DNA of 64,000 nucleotides from Harmonia axyridis (GCF_914767665.1 NC_059503.1:10478001-10542000), one strand, 5' to 3'; positions 23,157 through 34,597 are shown, numbered from the stretch's first letter. Notes: generated by a model not told the origin, from the sequence alone. Made by a program: numbers and translations.

Positions 23157-23733
23157 CAGAGTAATAAACATAGATAGAGTCATTTTCAGTAAGCAAATTT
23201 TGTCCCCAACATGAATATGAAGCGCGCGGAAATGAACATAGGTATCAGTGATACGATATTTCATTCAATTCGCGAGTTTCTCCACAAGGAACGCACTTCT
23301 TATGTCCCATAGTGAATCAACGTTTCATATCAACTCAAAATATATTGAAATAAATACCTAAATATATCAGAAATTCAGAAAACAAACTTCAAGGGCGCCA
23401 AACGACGTGAAACAACGTATGACACCAGGAGAGCGATAGTTGCCAAATCTTCGATTTCAGCAGGTAGATACAGAAAATAATAAATATTGTGTATACTATA
23501 AATAGTATAAATTCGACATTTGGGGAAAATATCGGATTCCAAATATTCAAATTTGCATATTTAATTGAGAATCACCCAAATCAATATATTCTATTCAATA
23601 TAATATACATTCATAAGGATTATAGTAAAATTGTGGATTTGAAAATAAATCACAATCCGACAACGTTATCTAACCATGTTGGGAACATGTAAAAATTGCG
23701 CATACTCCCTCTATCTATGTTTATTACTTTATG
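23157..23733. mobile_element. TIR element, AGAGTAATAAACATAGATAGAG family
   Basis: The left end 'cagagtaataaacatagata' (23157) is matched in reverse at the right end 'tctatgtttattacttta' (about 23715-23733). The left end is also present, in the same orientation, at 20279 and 27180, the latter followed by the same internal sequence ('gcgcgcggaaatga', 'atcagtgatacgatatttca'). No coding content. The superfamily is not identified. Confidence 0.55.
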
Positions 23734-24018
23734 GATTCAACTGAGATTATCCGATAAAATCAAAAATTCACGATGACAAGCGCACTGTACCGACTGTAAA
23801 TCACCTCATTTTCCCAAATCCCATTTTTTTTCAGATCATGCGTTAACCCCGCATCCAACTGCAACTACTCATGTTTTTATCATGTAAAGAGTATACAGTG
23901 AATGTTTTAGCTCATCCCATTATGATAATTTCGGCATGGAAAAATTGGCCACCTGTTTCGCAGATACGAACCTTGTTAAACCGGCCCCTCCCTCTTCTTC
24001 AGCTTCACCTGCTCCTGT

Positions 24019-24387
24019 TTACCAACCAACTCCCCGTAGGGCCATATTTTCCTCTTGTAATCCTTTAAACATCGCGCCTGTAGGAACCGGGGGAGGGTGG
24101 ATAGGGCGTATAGGTTTAACAAGGGGCGATTCGTCGTTAATGCCACGGTCATTTATTATGACGAAGTTATGGATTAACCAAAACTTGACGTCTTTCTGTT
24201 CGGTGTCATTGTTTAGGGAGTCGGAATCTATGAAATTGAATCGGCTGGCATTAGATTTTTGTTTGTCGTACGACTGTTTTAGAGGATGATAAATCTCGGT
24301 TGTTTTTTTGGGGAAGGTGTTTGTTGTTGAATTAAGTTGAGGGGTAAGAGATATTTGCATAATTTTGAGCGCTGGTTCTGAACGCAT
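24019..24387 (-). CDS. Unrecognised open frame, perhaps a transposon or gene remnant
   Basis: The minus frame from 24387 to 24019 (122 codons) has varied, protein-like composition: SRFNFIDSDSLNNDTEQK, then KFWLIHNFVIINDRGINDE, a Pro-rich PIRPIHPPPVPTG and KGLQEENMALRGVGW at the end. A second minus frame upstream (24279-24491) joins it across an A-run at about 24390, suggesting a frameshift. The plus strand is also open over most of it (23936-24289), so the coding strand is not certain. I do not recognise the protein. Confidence 0.25.
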   Translation of the reverse strand: MRSEPALKIMQISLTPQLNSTTNTFPKKTTEIYHPLKQSYDKQKSNASRFNFIDSDSLNNDTEQKDVKFWLIHNFVIINDRGINDESPLVKPIRPIHPPPVPTGAMFKGLQEENMALRGVGW

Positions 24388-24789
24388 GTTGTTTTTTTTA
24401 AATGTTGGTGTTCATGACTTGAAGATTTGAGAATTTCTGGGTAGTTTTGAGGTATAAATTCTTTCCGACTTATGAGCATCTGAAACATCATTCAAAAAGT
24501 GGATACTTTCTCGGAACGAATTGAGACCACAAAATACGTTATTGTGATTTTCCGATACACCCTGTATATATTATTCACCTCTCTGCCGAGTGATCTTTCA
24601 CCGTGGACGATCGTGTTGATAATCGTCTATTCCGGAATTTCAGGCATCTAGCTATACTAACTGACAAAGAAACTGCAACAACCAGAAGGATCTGTTTAAA
24701 TTTTAATTTTTTGGTAAAACATAGAGAGTAAAGCAAGGAGTAAATGATCGAAATTTGGAGAAAAAAACGAAGGATTTACAATTTTTTTA

Positions 24790-25892
24790 TGCATTTGTTG
24801 GTAATGTGTTTAGCCACCGCGATTATTCATACACTCTCCAACACGTCTCGCCATTGATGCAATAAGATCGTTTATTTCTTCTTGAGGGTTACTATTCCAA
24901 GCCCAAGCTACCTGTATTTCAGGTCTCAGAGCTGCCAAAGTCCGTGGGGGCTGGGGTAAATTTCCAAGCCATATACCCATGATATCCCAATCATGCTTTA
25001 TGGGTGAAAGATCGGGAGATCTGGGCGGTCATGGCAAAATATTCACATGGGTCGCTTCAAAAAAGTTCAAAATAACTCTGGCAACATCAGGTCGGGCATT
25101 ATATGCTGAAATATTGGATTCTCAAGCCGGTAAGGGATAACATATGGCTCCACTATTTCTTGAAGGTAACGCAGCGCTGTCATGTTGCCTCCAATAAAGA
25201 CTAAAGGTGACCTACTTGCATGTGCAATAGCACCCCATACTATAACGTCTACTTTCCAGTTTACATGATGCTCAACATTAAACTGAGGTTCAAGTCTTTC
25301 TCCCCGACATCGTTTTACCCTTCTTCGGCCATCATGTGCACCCAAAGAGAATCGAGATTCATCAGAAAAGACGACCTGATGTCATTCCATCATTCCAATG
25401 TTGACTTTCTCTGGACCACTGTAATCGATGCCGGCGATGCTCAACCGTCAGAGATAACACAAAATGGGGTCGATAATGCTGCAGTCCAAAAGACCTTATC
25501 CGGCGGTAAACCGTTAGGACAGTTACAGGATGGCCTTGTTCTCCTAACCACTCATCAGCAAAAGATCGAATTGTCGCAAATCGGACTCTAATGGTCATAA
25601 GTCTTAGACGTCGATCTTGAACTTCATTCGTGCCCCTTCAACGTCCGGTGCCTACTCTTCTTCGATTTTGGGCATTACCAAACCACGCTTGACAACATCT
25701 CATAACAGTAGTTGGATTTCTGTTCGTAATACGGTTGGCGATTTCTCGAAATGACAACCTCGCCTCCTGAAAACCAATAATCCGACCTCTTTCAAATTCA
25801 CTTAGCTTGCGATACATTCCGCGTACACGTGCTCTAGGCATTTTAACAACAACTAAACATCGATTAACTGAATAATATCGTCCACGAATCAT
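24790..25892 (-). pseudogene. Tc1-like transposase pseudogene
   Basis: In the minus direction the pieces are: MPRARVRGMYRKLSEFERGR, then IIGFQEARLSFREIANRI (N-terminal helix-turn-helix) down to about 25645; after a frameshift MTIRVRFATIRSFADEWLG and VLTVYRRIRSFGLQHYRP to about 25365; after another, VVFSDESRFSLGAHDGRRRV with the first catalytic Asp and later VIVWGAIAHASRSPLVF. The C-terminal third (24790-25066) still shows the trace of LPWPARSPDLSPIEH-like sequence but with frameshifts and stops. Tc1 enzymes are about 340 residues; this copy covers most of that length but has at least three frame breaks. Confidence 0.85.
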
Positions 25893-25899
25893 TTTTGAA

Positions 25900-26698
25900 T
25901 TTCTTCAGTATTCACTAATGAGCACTGACTTTGATTGAACAATTCCTAAACGTTGTTGAAGCTTGAAACTTTCCACAATTAAATGGCATAACCTCCTAAA
26001 CACAAATCACATGAGAAATGTCAAAAAATAAACATAGTATTTCCATTATAACAGTTTTCAATTATATCATTCCTATTGGAAAACCCATCACTATCTTTCC
26101 CAGCAATAGCCCAACAGTCTCGACTCTAAGGAAAATATCTACCTCAATATGGAATTCATACAAGGTCAAAACAACCCCATGTCATCTTACCGATGTACCC
26201 CGCCGACCTAGATGTCTCCGACTTGACATCGGCAATTTTATTCAGCCAATATGATGAATGTTCATTCGATATATTTTGGATTTATGTGGCAGTACAACGT
26301 TGCGAGAATGGAGCAAAGCACCACCTTGTACTGAACCGACTGCCTTTTAAAAACATCATCATCTGATATAAAATACGGACAACTTAAGAAATATTACGGT
26401 TTCATTGGGAAATTTTAATAGCTCAATTTTCTGCTAACGATCTTGCTCCATCATTGTTGTTCTAAAACGGTCTTCTTTATCGACTGAATGTGAACGGAAT
26501 TTGGTTTGATTACAGAATGTATCGAACTCCAAACAGCTCATTCTTTCCTGGAGGTTTCCATATTTTCATGAGCATAATCAATAATAAAGTGTTTTCGAAT
26601 AGGAAATATATGAAAAACGAGTATATTTCAATAGAAATCGATGGATGTTCATTTCAAGAAAGTTTTCATTACCAATTTGCATCATTTGCGGCTGTACT
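25900..26698. other. No gene seen
   Basis: AT-rich flank of the Tc1 relic; open frames at 26018-26254 and 26490-26732 are short and unlike any family I know. The second one runs into the composite repeat. Confidence 0.3.
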
Positions 26699-27170
26699 CG
26701 AATATTTCCCTCCTGTCAAAAATTCTATGTAAATTGAGAACAATTATCGAAAATTACAGCGATAATTGCATTGTAGGAAGCGAAACAGCACTCCAATAAT
26801 TGTTCTGTTCATAGATGCATAGTTTCTATGCATCTTACACAGTTCGAATCTATGGCAATTCCATTCTAAATCAGTTTGACAAGTAATGTAACAGTTTATT
26901 CGGGAAATATTCCCCTGAATTACACTCGTGCATCAAAATGACCGGATAATTTCGCATTCCAGCGTGTTTTCTTTGAAAAACTGCATTCGGTCATTTTCAT
27001 TTTTGGAGAAAAAGCCCTCCACTTTCGGTGTCGGGCTCTTTCTCCAAAAATGAAAATGAACTCATGCAGTTTTTATGACAACACGCTGTCATGCAAAATT
27101 ATCGGTAATTTTGATGCACTTGTGCAATTACTTACGATAACTTCACGAATTGCATTTTTAAGGTCTTGAA
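26699..27170. repeat. Composite repeat, copy 1: one 61-bp unit plus long palindrome
   Basis: Order: one copy of the 'aatatttccctcctgtc' 61-bp unit (26700-26765), a spacer with the hairpin 'agatgcatag/ttctatgcatct', then a palindrome of about 100-bp arms (26918-27012 and 27028-27129) whose centre is 'tttctccaaaaatgaaaatga' and its reverse. The same order occurs at 28258-29036. Confidence 0.75.
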
Positions 27171-27177
27171 TCGGTTG

Positions 27178-27295
27178 CTCAGAGTAATAAACATAGATTT
27201 TCAGTATGCAAATTTCGTCCCAAACATGAATTATAAAATTTGACATGAAGCGCGCGGAAATGAAAACATATCAGTGATACGATATTTCACTCAAT
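27178..27295 (+). repeat. Second copy of the AGAGTAATAAACATAG end
   Basis: Begins 'ctcagagtaataaacatag' and continues with the same internal motifs as 23157-23280 (atgcaaatttcgtcc, gcgcgcggaaatgaa, cagtgatacgatatttcact). The right end is not found; the copy appears truncated. Confidence 0.55.
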
Positions 27296-28257
27296 TATTT
27301 GAACATTTCCGCTCACTGAACAGTTTTTGTTTACCGTCTATCTGTCTGTCTATGTATTCGCATATCCTTGTAACAGCCTCAACTTCTACAATTTTCATCT
27401 GATTTTGATGAAATTTTGAATGGATATTTTCTCTAGGTCGCTAATACTCGTGTAACAATTTCAGCTTCGTCAGATACAGAGTGTTCATTGAGCATGCGAA
27501 AACGTGATATTCCCGTTGATTTTTTTCATTTGGCGTTGGAAAAACACTACAAATTTTACATTATGCTTTATCATTTCCTCGTAGAATCATTGAACAAAGT
27601 GGTTAACAGAATGACAAAAAAATTTGAATAAGGTGTTAAGAAACTATTTTTTTTTACTCAATAAAATAATTATTGAAAGCAATAAACCAAAATCAAATCA
27701 AACTGGTAAGAGTTTCAAAATATTTACCCATGAGACAGAGCCCTCTTCGACTCGTAAGCACATGCAAATGTGTTCGAGTATAACTCGAGAACCGATCAAT
27801 TGATTTCAACGATTGTTTTTCTATTGTTACCAGTGTCACTCCTCTATCTATCACAAAAGTGATCGGTGACGGTAGAAGACTAAATGATGGGGATTTTTAG
27901 TAGGGTGGCTTTGGGGGCGCACGTGTCAAATTCAATTGTTCCGGGTATCATTACAAGAACCAAGAGGGGTGAAATTGCAACACGTTGGCGAAACGAATCG
28001 CCAGACCAGATGATCCGTCGAAAAAAAGCATTACACGTTTGAGTCTCCTGGTTGATATCTAATCGATTACAATTAAGGGTGTTAGACTATGAACGTGTTG
28101 AGTGGGGGCGCCATTACTTCAAAATTCATCCCTTCCACTTCGTTAGAGCGATTATGTTTATTTACCCTTAATTATTTGAATCGATATTTTGCAAACAACG
28201 ATATTGATTACTTCAAAAAGGATAAAAATCCTCATTCCCTTCATAACACTTTGCTCG
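27296..28257. other. No gene seen
   Basis: Contains a 'ctgtctgtctatgt' microsatellite-like patch (27341-27354) and a GC-richer piece at 27860-28060 without a codon-like frame or splice-bounded exon. Confidence 0.3.
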
Positions 28258-28546
28258 AATATTTCCCTCCTGTCGAAAATTCTATGTAAATGGAATGCAA
28301 TTATCGAAAATTACAGCTAATATTTCCCTCCTGTCAAAAATTCTATGTAAATGGAATGCAATTATTGAAAATTACAGCGAATATTTCTATGTATATGGAG
28401 AACAATTATCGAAAATTACAGCGAATATTTCCCTCCTGTCAAAAATTCTATGTATCTGGAGAACAATTATCGAAAATTACAGCGAATATTTCCCTCCTGT
28501 CAAAAATTCTATGTATATGGAGAACAATTATCAAAAATTACAGCGA
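28258..28546 (+). repeat. Minisatellite, 61-bp unit, five copies
   Basis: Units start at 28258, 28319, 28380, 28424 and 28485 (aatatttccctcctgtc...aaaattacagcg). The third has a 17-bp deletion (44 bp). Because 61 is not a multiple of three, the overlapping frames at 28290-28583 and 28295-28549 simply cycle through all three translations of the unit and are not genes. Confidence 0.92.
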
Positions 28547-29036
28547 TAATTGCATTGTAGGAAGCGAAACTGCACTGCGATAATTGTTCTGTTCATAGAT
28601 GTATAGTTTTTATGTATCTTACACAGTTCGAATCTATGGCAATTCCATTCTAAATCAGTTTGACAAGTAATGTAACAGTTTATTCGGGAAATATTCCCCC
28701 GAATTACACTCGTGCATCAAGATGACCGGATAATTTCGCATTCCAGCGTGTTTTCTTTGAAAAACTGCATTCGGTCATTTTCATTTTTGGAGAAAGAGCC
28801 CGACACCGAATTACACTCGTGCATCAAAATGACCAGATAATTTCGCATTCCAGCGTGTTTTCTTTGAAAAACTGCATTCGGTCATTTTCATTTTTGGAGA
28901 AAGAGCCCGACACCGAAGGTGGAGGGCTCTTTCTCCAAAAATGAAAATGAACTCATGCAGTTTATTTGACAACACGCTATCATACAAAATTATCGGTAAT
29001 TTTGATGCACTTGTGCAATTACTTACGATAACTCAA
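28547..29036. repeat. Composite repeat, copy 2: spacer, duplicated palindrome arm, palindrome
   Basis: Continues as in copy 1 ('cgataattgcattgtaggaa', 'gttcatagatgtatag', 'gaattacactcgtgcatca'). The left palindrome arm occurs twice in direct orientation, from 28701 and from 28808 (107-bp step), each ending 'agagcccgacacc'. The right arm runs to about 29021. Confidence 0.8.
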
Positions 29037-29109
29037 CCAGTAAAAACACATTGTTTTCTTGATATAGTCAATATAGGCGATATAGTCACCTTCAAGAGTG
29101 ATACATGTA

Positions 29110-30691
29110 CAGGGTGGGCAAATTTCGATGTTTTAGCACTACAACTTTTAAACCAGAGGTGATAGACAAAATCTGATACCCACTTCTCGATCTCTTTTTC
29201 TGAGAAACTATCAAGGGTAGTATTCATTTTTGGCCACCTTCTTTTGTTTTCGAGTTATAAGCGAAAATTGGAAAAATGGCGATATCGAAAAACATTCATA
29301 TCTCCGTTGATATTGATGATAGAGCTCTGAAATTTAAACATTATACAGGCACTTTTTTACGTAGAATCCAGTGGCGTACTCGTATTTTCAAAAGGGTTTT
29401 TAATTACGAAGCTATGACCCAAAGTTATGTTTTTTTAAATGGGAACACTATATTTCTGTGACATTTTTTGAAAGCTTAATTTTTCCTGATTTCAAAAATA
29501 TATAACATCATATGGTTCGTATCAATATAAATAATAGAAAATGGTCAAAAACCTTTTTTTACCTAAGATTCTCATTATTTCTATGGTTTCAACTGTTGAT
29601 GAGCACAGAAAAATTGAGTTTCCTATAACAAGAGAAGTGTCCTTCCGTTAATCTGATTTTTTCTATGATTTTCAGTAATTCCCTTCGTAATTAAATTGTT
29701 CAATCATATATGCATTGTTTCATGTGCTATTTGAAATGGATTGGTATAGTATATCCAAAGTCACTTGGAGGAAGATGAATATTTCAATTATACAAGGTTT
29801 GTCCAAGTTTCCAGAAATTCCTTTGGGCCCAGTGAATTTATTGCCTAACAATACTTTTAGATAAACCCCGGTATTTTGCAGATCGCGGTATCCACTTCAA
29901 AGGTGCATCTATGGCCAAGAGTTTTTATGGAATAGTTCAAGTGACTTTGAATAAACTGTGCGTATTCAATCTGGAGACCTATGAAAATAATCTTCTGATG
30001 CATCCATCTCATTACAACTCTTTCGATTGAAACAATCGATCCCGTGGATCTTTTCGTTATTTCCGAATCTATTTTTAGATGAAAAATTTATAAAATATAC
30101 CTCGATTCGAATTTTGTATAAATTAGTAAAAAGCATAGAAATAATCAGATTGATGGAAGGACACTACTCTTGTTATAGGAAGCTCAATTTTTCTGTGCTC
30201 GTCAACAGTTGAAACCATAGAAATAATGAGAATCTTAGGTAAAAAAAGGTTTTTGATCATTTTCTATTGTTTATATTGATACGAACCATATGATGTTATA
30301 TATTTTTGAAATCAGAAAAAATTAAGCTTTCAAAAAATGTCACAGAAATATAGTGTTCCCATTTAAAAAAACATAACTTTGGGTCATAGCTTCGTAATTA
30401 GAAACCCTTTTGAAAAGACGAGCACGCCACTGGATTCTACGTAAAAAAGTGCCTGTATAATGTTTTCATTTCAGAGCTCTATCATCAATATCAACGGAGA
30501 TATGAATGTTTTTCGATATCGCCATTTTTCCAATTTTCGCTTATAACTCGAAAACAAAAGAAGGTGGCCAAAAATGAATACTACCCTTGATAGTTTCTCA
30601 GAAAAAGAGATCGAGAAGTGGGTATTCGATTTTGTCTATCACCTCTGGTTTAAAAGTTGTAGTGCTAAAACATCGAAATTTGCCCACCCTG
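29110..30691. mobile_element. Long-inverted-repeat element, TA-flanked
   Basis: The left arm (29110 to about 29667) and right arm (about 30130-30691) are reverse complements of roughly 560 bp with about 95% identity by eye; the spacer is about 460 bp. Ends CAGGGTGGGCAAATTTCGA with TA on both sides (29108-29109, 30692-30693) fit a Tc1/mariner-type non-autonomous element. The arms hold open frames such as MNTTLDSFSEKEIEKWV in both copies, but these are repeat shadows. Confidence 0.88.
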
Positions 30692-30693
30692 TA

Positions 30694-31228
30694 CATCAGA
30701 ATGTCTCAAATTTGATGTTCGCTGAAAGCATCTCGAGAACAAAAAGACTAAGAGAAAAAATTTTCAAAAACCTCCGATCTCTTTTTGAAATATGTAATAA
30801 GATATCAGAAAACGAGAAACAGGACTTTCCTGAAAAAGTACTGGTACTTTATTTCGCTATATCTTGGTTCCTGTTAGAGATATTTGAAAACACAAATGGC
30901 ATAAGAAATGTAAAAAATAATACAATAATTTTAAATTGCATCATTTCTAATGGAAAACCGTTTTTCATTCGGATTTTAAAAACATATATTCATGGCTTCA
31001 AAGAAGCTTGAAAGAAATTCCAATAAAGCAATAGGAAAAATTCCTACCTGTTTATGATAACTATGAAATGAACACTGATCATTTTTGGTGAATGCACATA
31101 AAAATATGTGACACCATTTATTTTATATTCTGTAAGATTATGTGAGAACTAATTTACCATATAATATGAATTTTGTTTTTAGCTATTTCCTGCCCGATGA
31201 ATTAATTTTAGAACTTATTTCTTTACAG
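30694..31228 (+). other. Upstream region of Flattop, start exon not found
   Basis: The frame 30574-31011 runs out of the inverted repeat into this region and reads Lys-rich sequence without a recognisable family. No exon encoding the expected Flattop N-terminus (M...SANQ) could be seen between 30694 and 31228. Confidence 0.3.
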
Positions 31229-32367
31229 TATGATAGACCTTATGGTCCAACCTTGCTGAGGAACTGGGAGGTACCAAAATACTACAAAGGCGGACATCTA
31301 GTTGATAAACTGAGACCAACAAGATGTTCCACGAAAATCATTTCAAATGAGAGAGGTCATTTGGTACCCGGAGTCCAGAGGCCCAAGGAATTACCTTGGA
31401 TACAATTTCCAACAACCTGGCACCTTCCCAAGAAGATTACCAGAAAAACCGGTTAGTTTAACCTTTTTGGTCTTGATAGAATTAGAAAATTCCGAGCTTT
31501 CAGTCTTCATCTAATTTGTTTTTCACCTAATGTTTTGCCTACAACTGCGGTAGGCATTTCAGACAATTATAAAGCGTAGAGTACACGTTGGTATGCTCCA
31601 AACGTCCAAACTGACAGTGGTATTTGAGACGGTTTGAGCCCTCACTTCTTGTTAGTTTGTCTCGAGGTTTGTCCAGCTTTGTGCAGGCCAGAGCTGGAAA
31701 GAAAGCTATGGACTCACCCTAGTCAAACTTATAATCTAAGTGGAGGAGACGAGTTAGAATCTACTGCTTATAAGCTGGAATTTTCTCTCTCTCTCTCTTT
31801 GGATTTGATTTAATTTTTCCTTTTTCAGCCGATGAGATAAGTGGCTTGAATAAGATAAAAAAATTCCTTTGTTCTGATGGCAAGCAGAAGGAGAAACATG
31901 CACATCCTTGCGTTGTTGCGAATGTAACACAGGATCATAAAGGGGAAGAAAAAGTTGAGAAAACAATTGAGCCATCAAAAGAGGTTTGTGATTCAAAAGT
32001 TTGAAATCTTTAATTTTACTCAACATGGAAATCTGTATTTTTTGCCATGTTGCAGAAAGTGCTTTGTCTTTGAGGAAGATTTTTCAACGAGCATCTTTCT
32101 CTAACTCGATAGAAAGACTTTTCGAGCGCTTCGTTTAAGTATGAAGGTTTTTTTTTCAATCACTTGAAACTCGTTTTATGAGTAGATATATATTTTTTAT
32201 GGCCATTTGTAGATGGATATAACGAAACAATTATCTAGCACAATCGCTAATGTAAATATCACTACATCAAGTCACAAGATTTGAATTATGACATTATGAG
32301 ATCATTTTGATAATTTTTTTTTAATTTGTTTCAGCAACGCCATTGCCCAATACACGACTGCCTGTAA
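31229..32367 (+). CDS. Cfap126: Protein Flattop (CFAP126), 5' exon missing
   Basis: Exons 31229-31451, 31829-31983 and 32335-32367 (TAA at 32365) join in frame to 136 residues. The first reads YDRPYGPTLLRNWEVPKYY, later ISNERGHLVPGVQRPKELPW and TTWHLPKKI: the Flattop signature (QY..-NW-VPK, ..NDRGHLLPGVPRSK..PW, G-WDLPxKIPP). Flattop is a small microtubule-associated protein of basal bodies and axonemal doublets. The exon starts in phase 0 after acceptor 'tctttacag', exactly where vertebrate Flattop has its SANQ/Y junction, so a short first exon is missing and must lie upstream, perhaps beyond the long inverted repeat. The C-terminal part is charged and poorly conserved. An alternative splice 31983 to 32548 would fuse the next gene in frame. 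Confidence 0.82.
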
Positions 32368-32425
32368 AAGTTAGCTGCATGATTCACATTCTATAAAATT
32401 GTGCTTTCGTTAATTTACATTTTTC

Positions 32426-32431
32426 AATAAA
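32426..32431 (+). terminator. Polyadenylation signal of Flattop
   Basis: AATAAA 58 bp after the Flattop stop, before the next gene begins. Confidence 0.55.
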
Positions 32432-32541
32432 TAGAATACCCTTCACTATGTTTTGTTTTCTTTTTATTCAAGTACTTCCCATTCAAAAAATAGAGGCTAC
32501 TACTTTTTTTTTATCTTAAGGTATAATATTATTGATTTTTC

Positions 32542-34597
32542 ATGCAGTGCGAAAATGACATAAATCTTCCAAACGTATATGAGGCCAAAAATAATCCATC
32601 CAAAGTGATTCCTTACGTTCCTGGCGATTTTACCGAAGAGCACCATCGTCCTGAGAGCTATGATGAGTTAGCATCCAAACGTTTTGAAGATAAAAGCAAT
32701 ACAGGACTTCATCTTATTGGAAAGGGATATCCGAGGTATAGAGAAGACTTCAGCAGAGTTTCTCCAACTCTGGAGAAGGTTTTTGAGAAGAGTGAGGAAG
32801 GTAAAGATATGCCAAAAACGGCTTACAGACCTCCAGAAGAAAGACTTGCTGAAATGAACGAAGATGATGGAGCTATTCGGGATACCATGTCAAACTTCCT
32901 ACTAGCCAAAGAGCTTCACAGACAAAATTTGGACCACAATCCACTGCCAGATAAAATTTGCCATACACAATTTCAAAGGATGCAAATGATGCGCGATCAA
33001 GAACCAGGTTTAGCGTTAGAAGAAGGAGATTACGCCACAGGTTAGGAAAAATTCTATACAAAATCTGGAGAAATTATAAACTATACATTATATTTATATT
33101 ATACCTTCTACCTTCATTCAGTACGATTATAAAGATTCTCATAATTCATAAATTTAATTTTATTCAGGTGTCGGCTGGAAAGGCTATCAAGGCTATGGCC
33201 CCACTCGTTGCACGAAGTTGAAGGTCTTCAGGCCAAAGAGTTCACTTCTGCAGCCTAGGAGGCCTGGTGAGAAGGCTGATACTTGGGCCAATTTCGAACA
33301 AAAATGGAGGTTCATCAAACAGAGCAAGGTTTCACCGATGGACCTTGCTTTATGTTGGGACTTGAGACCTGAAGATCCAAAAGACGAACCCAAACGTCCT
33401 GTTCATATTGATGGATCTAATGGTTTGTTTATGTAGATTATAAATACATAACTTAAAAATATGGCTTCTTATATTATGAATAAATTTGTTAAATATTTGA
33501 GAAATAAAGAAAAAACAAAGAATTTAAATGGAAGTAACACAGATAAAACTGATTAATACAAACTAAAACAAATACAAAACAAAATTATAAATAGGATGTC
33601 AGAGGATATAATTTCAATCAGAATGTTTGAAAGTTTAGGATTAGGTAACTGAAATTTTGAAAAATACTTGAAGCTATTTCAGATGAAGAAGACTCAATCA
33701 GTTCACGGTGAAAAATCATTATCATGTCAGAGGACATAACTTTAATTAGAATTGCAAATTGTTTGAAACAAAGTTTTCGGATTGGGTAACTAAAGTTGTT
33801 GAAAAATATTTTAAGCCTTTGAGATGGAGAAAACTTAATCAATTGATGGTGAAAATTTTTCAGGTTGTTCAGCTCCAGCAGTGTTCTCAATGGTCCATAC
33901 ACCGAAAGAAAATATCGAGAAAAAAGGAGCAGAACACAGCTGCGACGGTGTACGTGACTGTGTTCCATTATTTTACTCAACCTCAAAATTTGGTGACGAT
34001 ACTAACTATTTCTTCGAGAGAAGATCTGCCAGAGACTTCTCTGAACAGCTTCAACAAAGGATCGACGACGCTAAAAGATCTAACAGCGCTTACGAATTGA
34101 GAGATATTGACAAAATAAAAGAAGAAGACAACACGAACAACAAGAATTCGAAAAGAAATGGTAGCATTCCGAAATTGTACAACGATGATACGAATCAGGT
34201 TAAATGTGATGAAAAACATCCTTGTTGTTCACATTATAGGAAAAAAACGATGTTCGCCCCAAAAAGAAAATATGAAGGTTCTTGTGTAACTTGCCAAATG
34301 AACAATATTTCAATCGGAGATGCAGCTCGAACCAAAGAAAAAAAGAATGTAAAATACACTTCGCAGGCAGGATTGCCTCTAAAAAGAGTAAGTAAAAACA
34401 TGATTCGAGTGCCAAGACAGAGAAAACCGTACGCATCGAAGAATTATAGAATAGATAGTTTAGCCCCACCTTTTTCTTTACAGAAGGAAAAAAGAGATGA
34501 ATATCCGGAACATTGGAGACTAGCCACTGTTTATCAACATTCGTACAAACCAATAAAGAATAGAAAATGCACTTTACTTTCTACAGTTTTCAAATAA
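32542..34597 (+). CDS. Unrecognised conserved-looking protein, 495 residues
   Basis: Exons 32542-33040, 33168-33422 and 33864-34597 join in agreeing phases (1 and 1) into one 495-residue reading frame. I do not recognise the family. The first half is rich in Pro, Glu and Lys (NPSKVIPYVPGDFTEEHHRP; GVGWKGYQGYGPTRCTKLKV), has no signal peptide or membrane segment, and carries repeated charged helices. The second half has a Cys cluster (CDEKHPCCSHY, then CVTCQM) and a very basic C-terminus. The start ATG 32542 overlaps a good acceptor (tttttcatgcag, ending 32547), so the gene may instead have an upstream exon, possibly Flattop's. Position and composition suggest a ciliary or sperm microtubule protein, as an inference only. 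Reading past 33422 without splicing ends at TAG 33436. Confidence 0.75.

Noticed and set aside
28290..28583. 97- and 84-codon open frames
   Set aside because: They are translations of the 61-bp tandem unit, whose length is not a multiple of three; the two frames show the same three peptides in rotation.
30574..31011. 145-codon frame MNTTLDSFSEKEIEKWV...
   Set aside because: Its first third lies in the right arm of the long inverted repeat and has a twin in the left arm; the rest has no family match or splice support.
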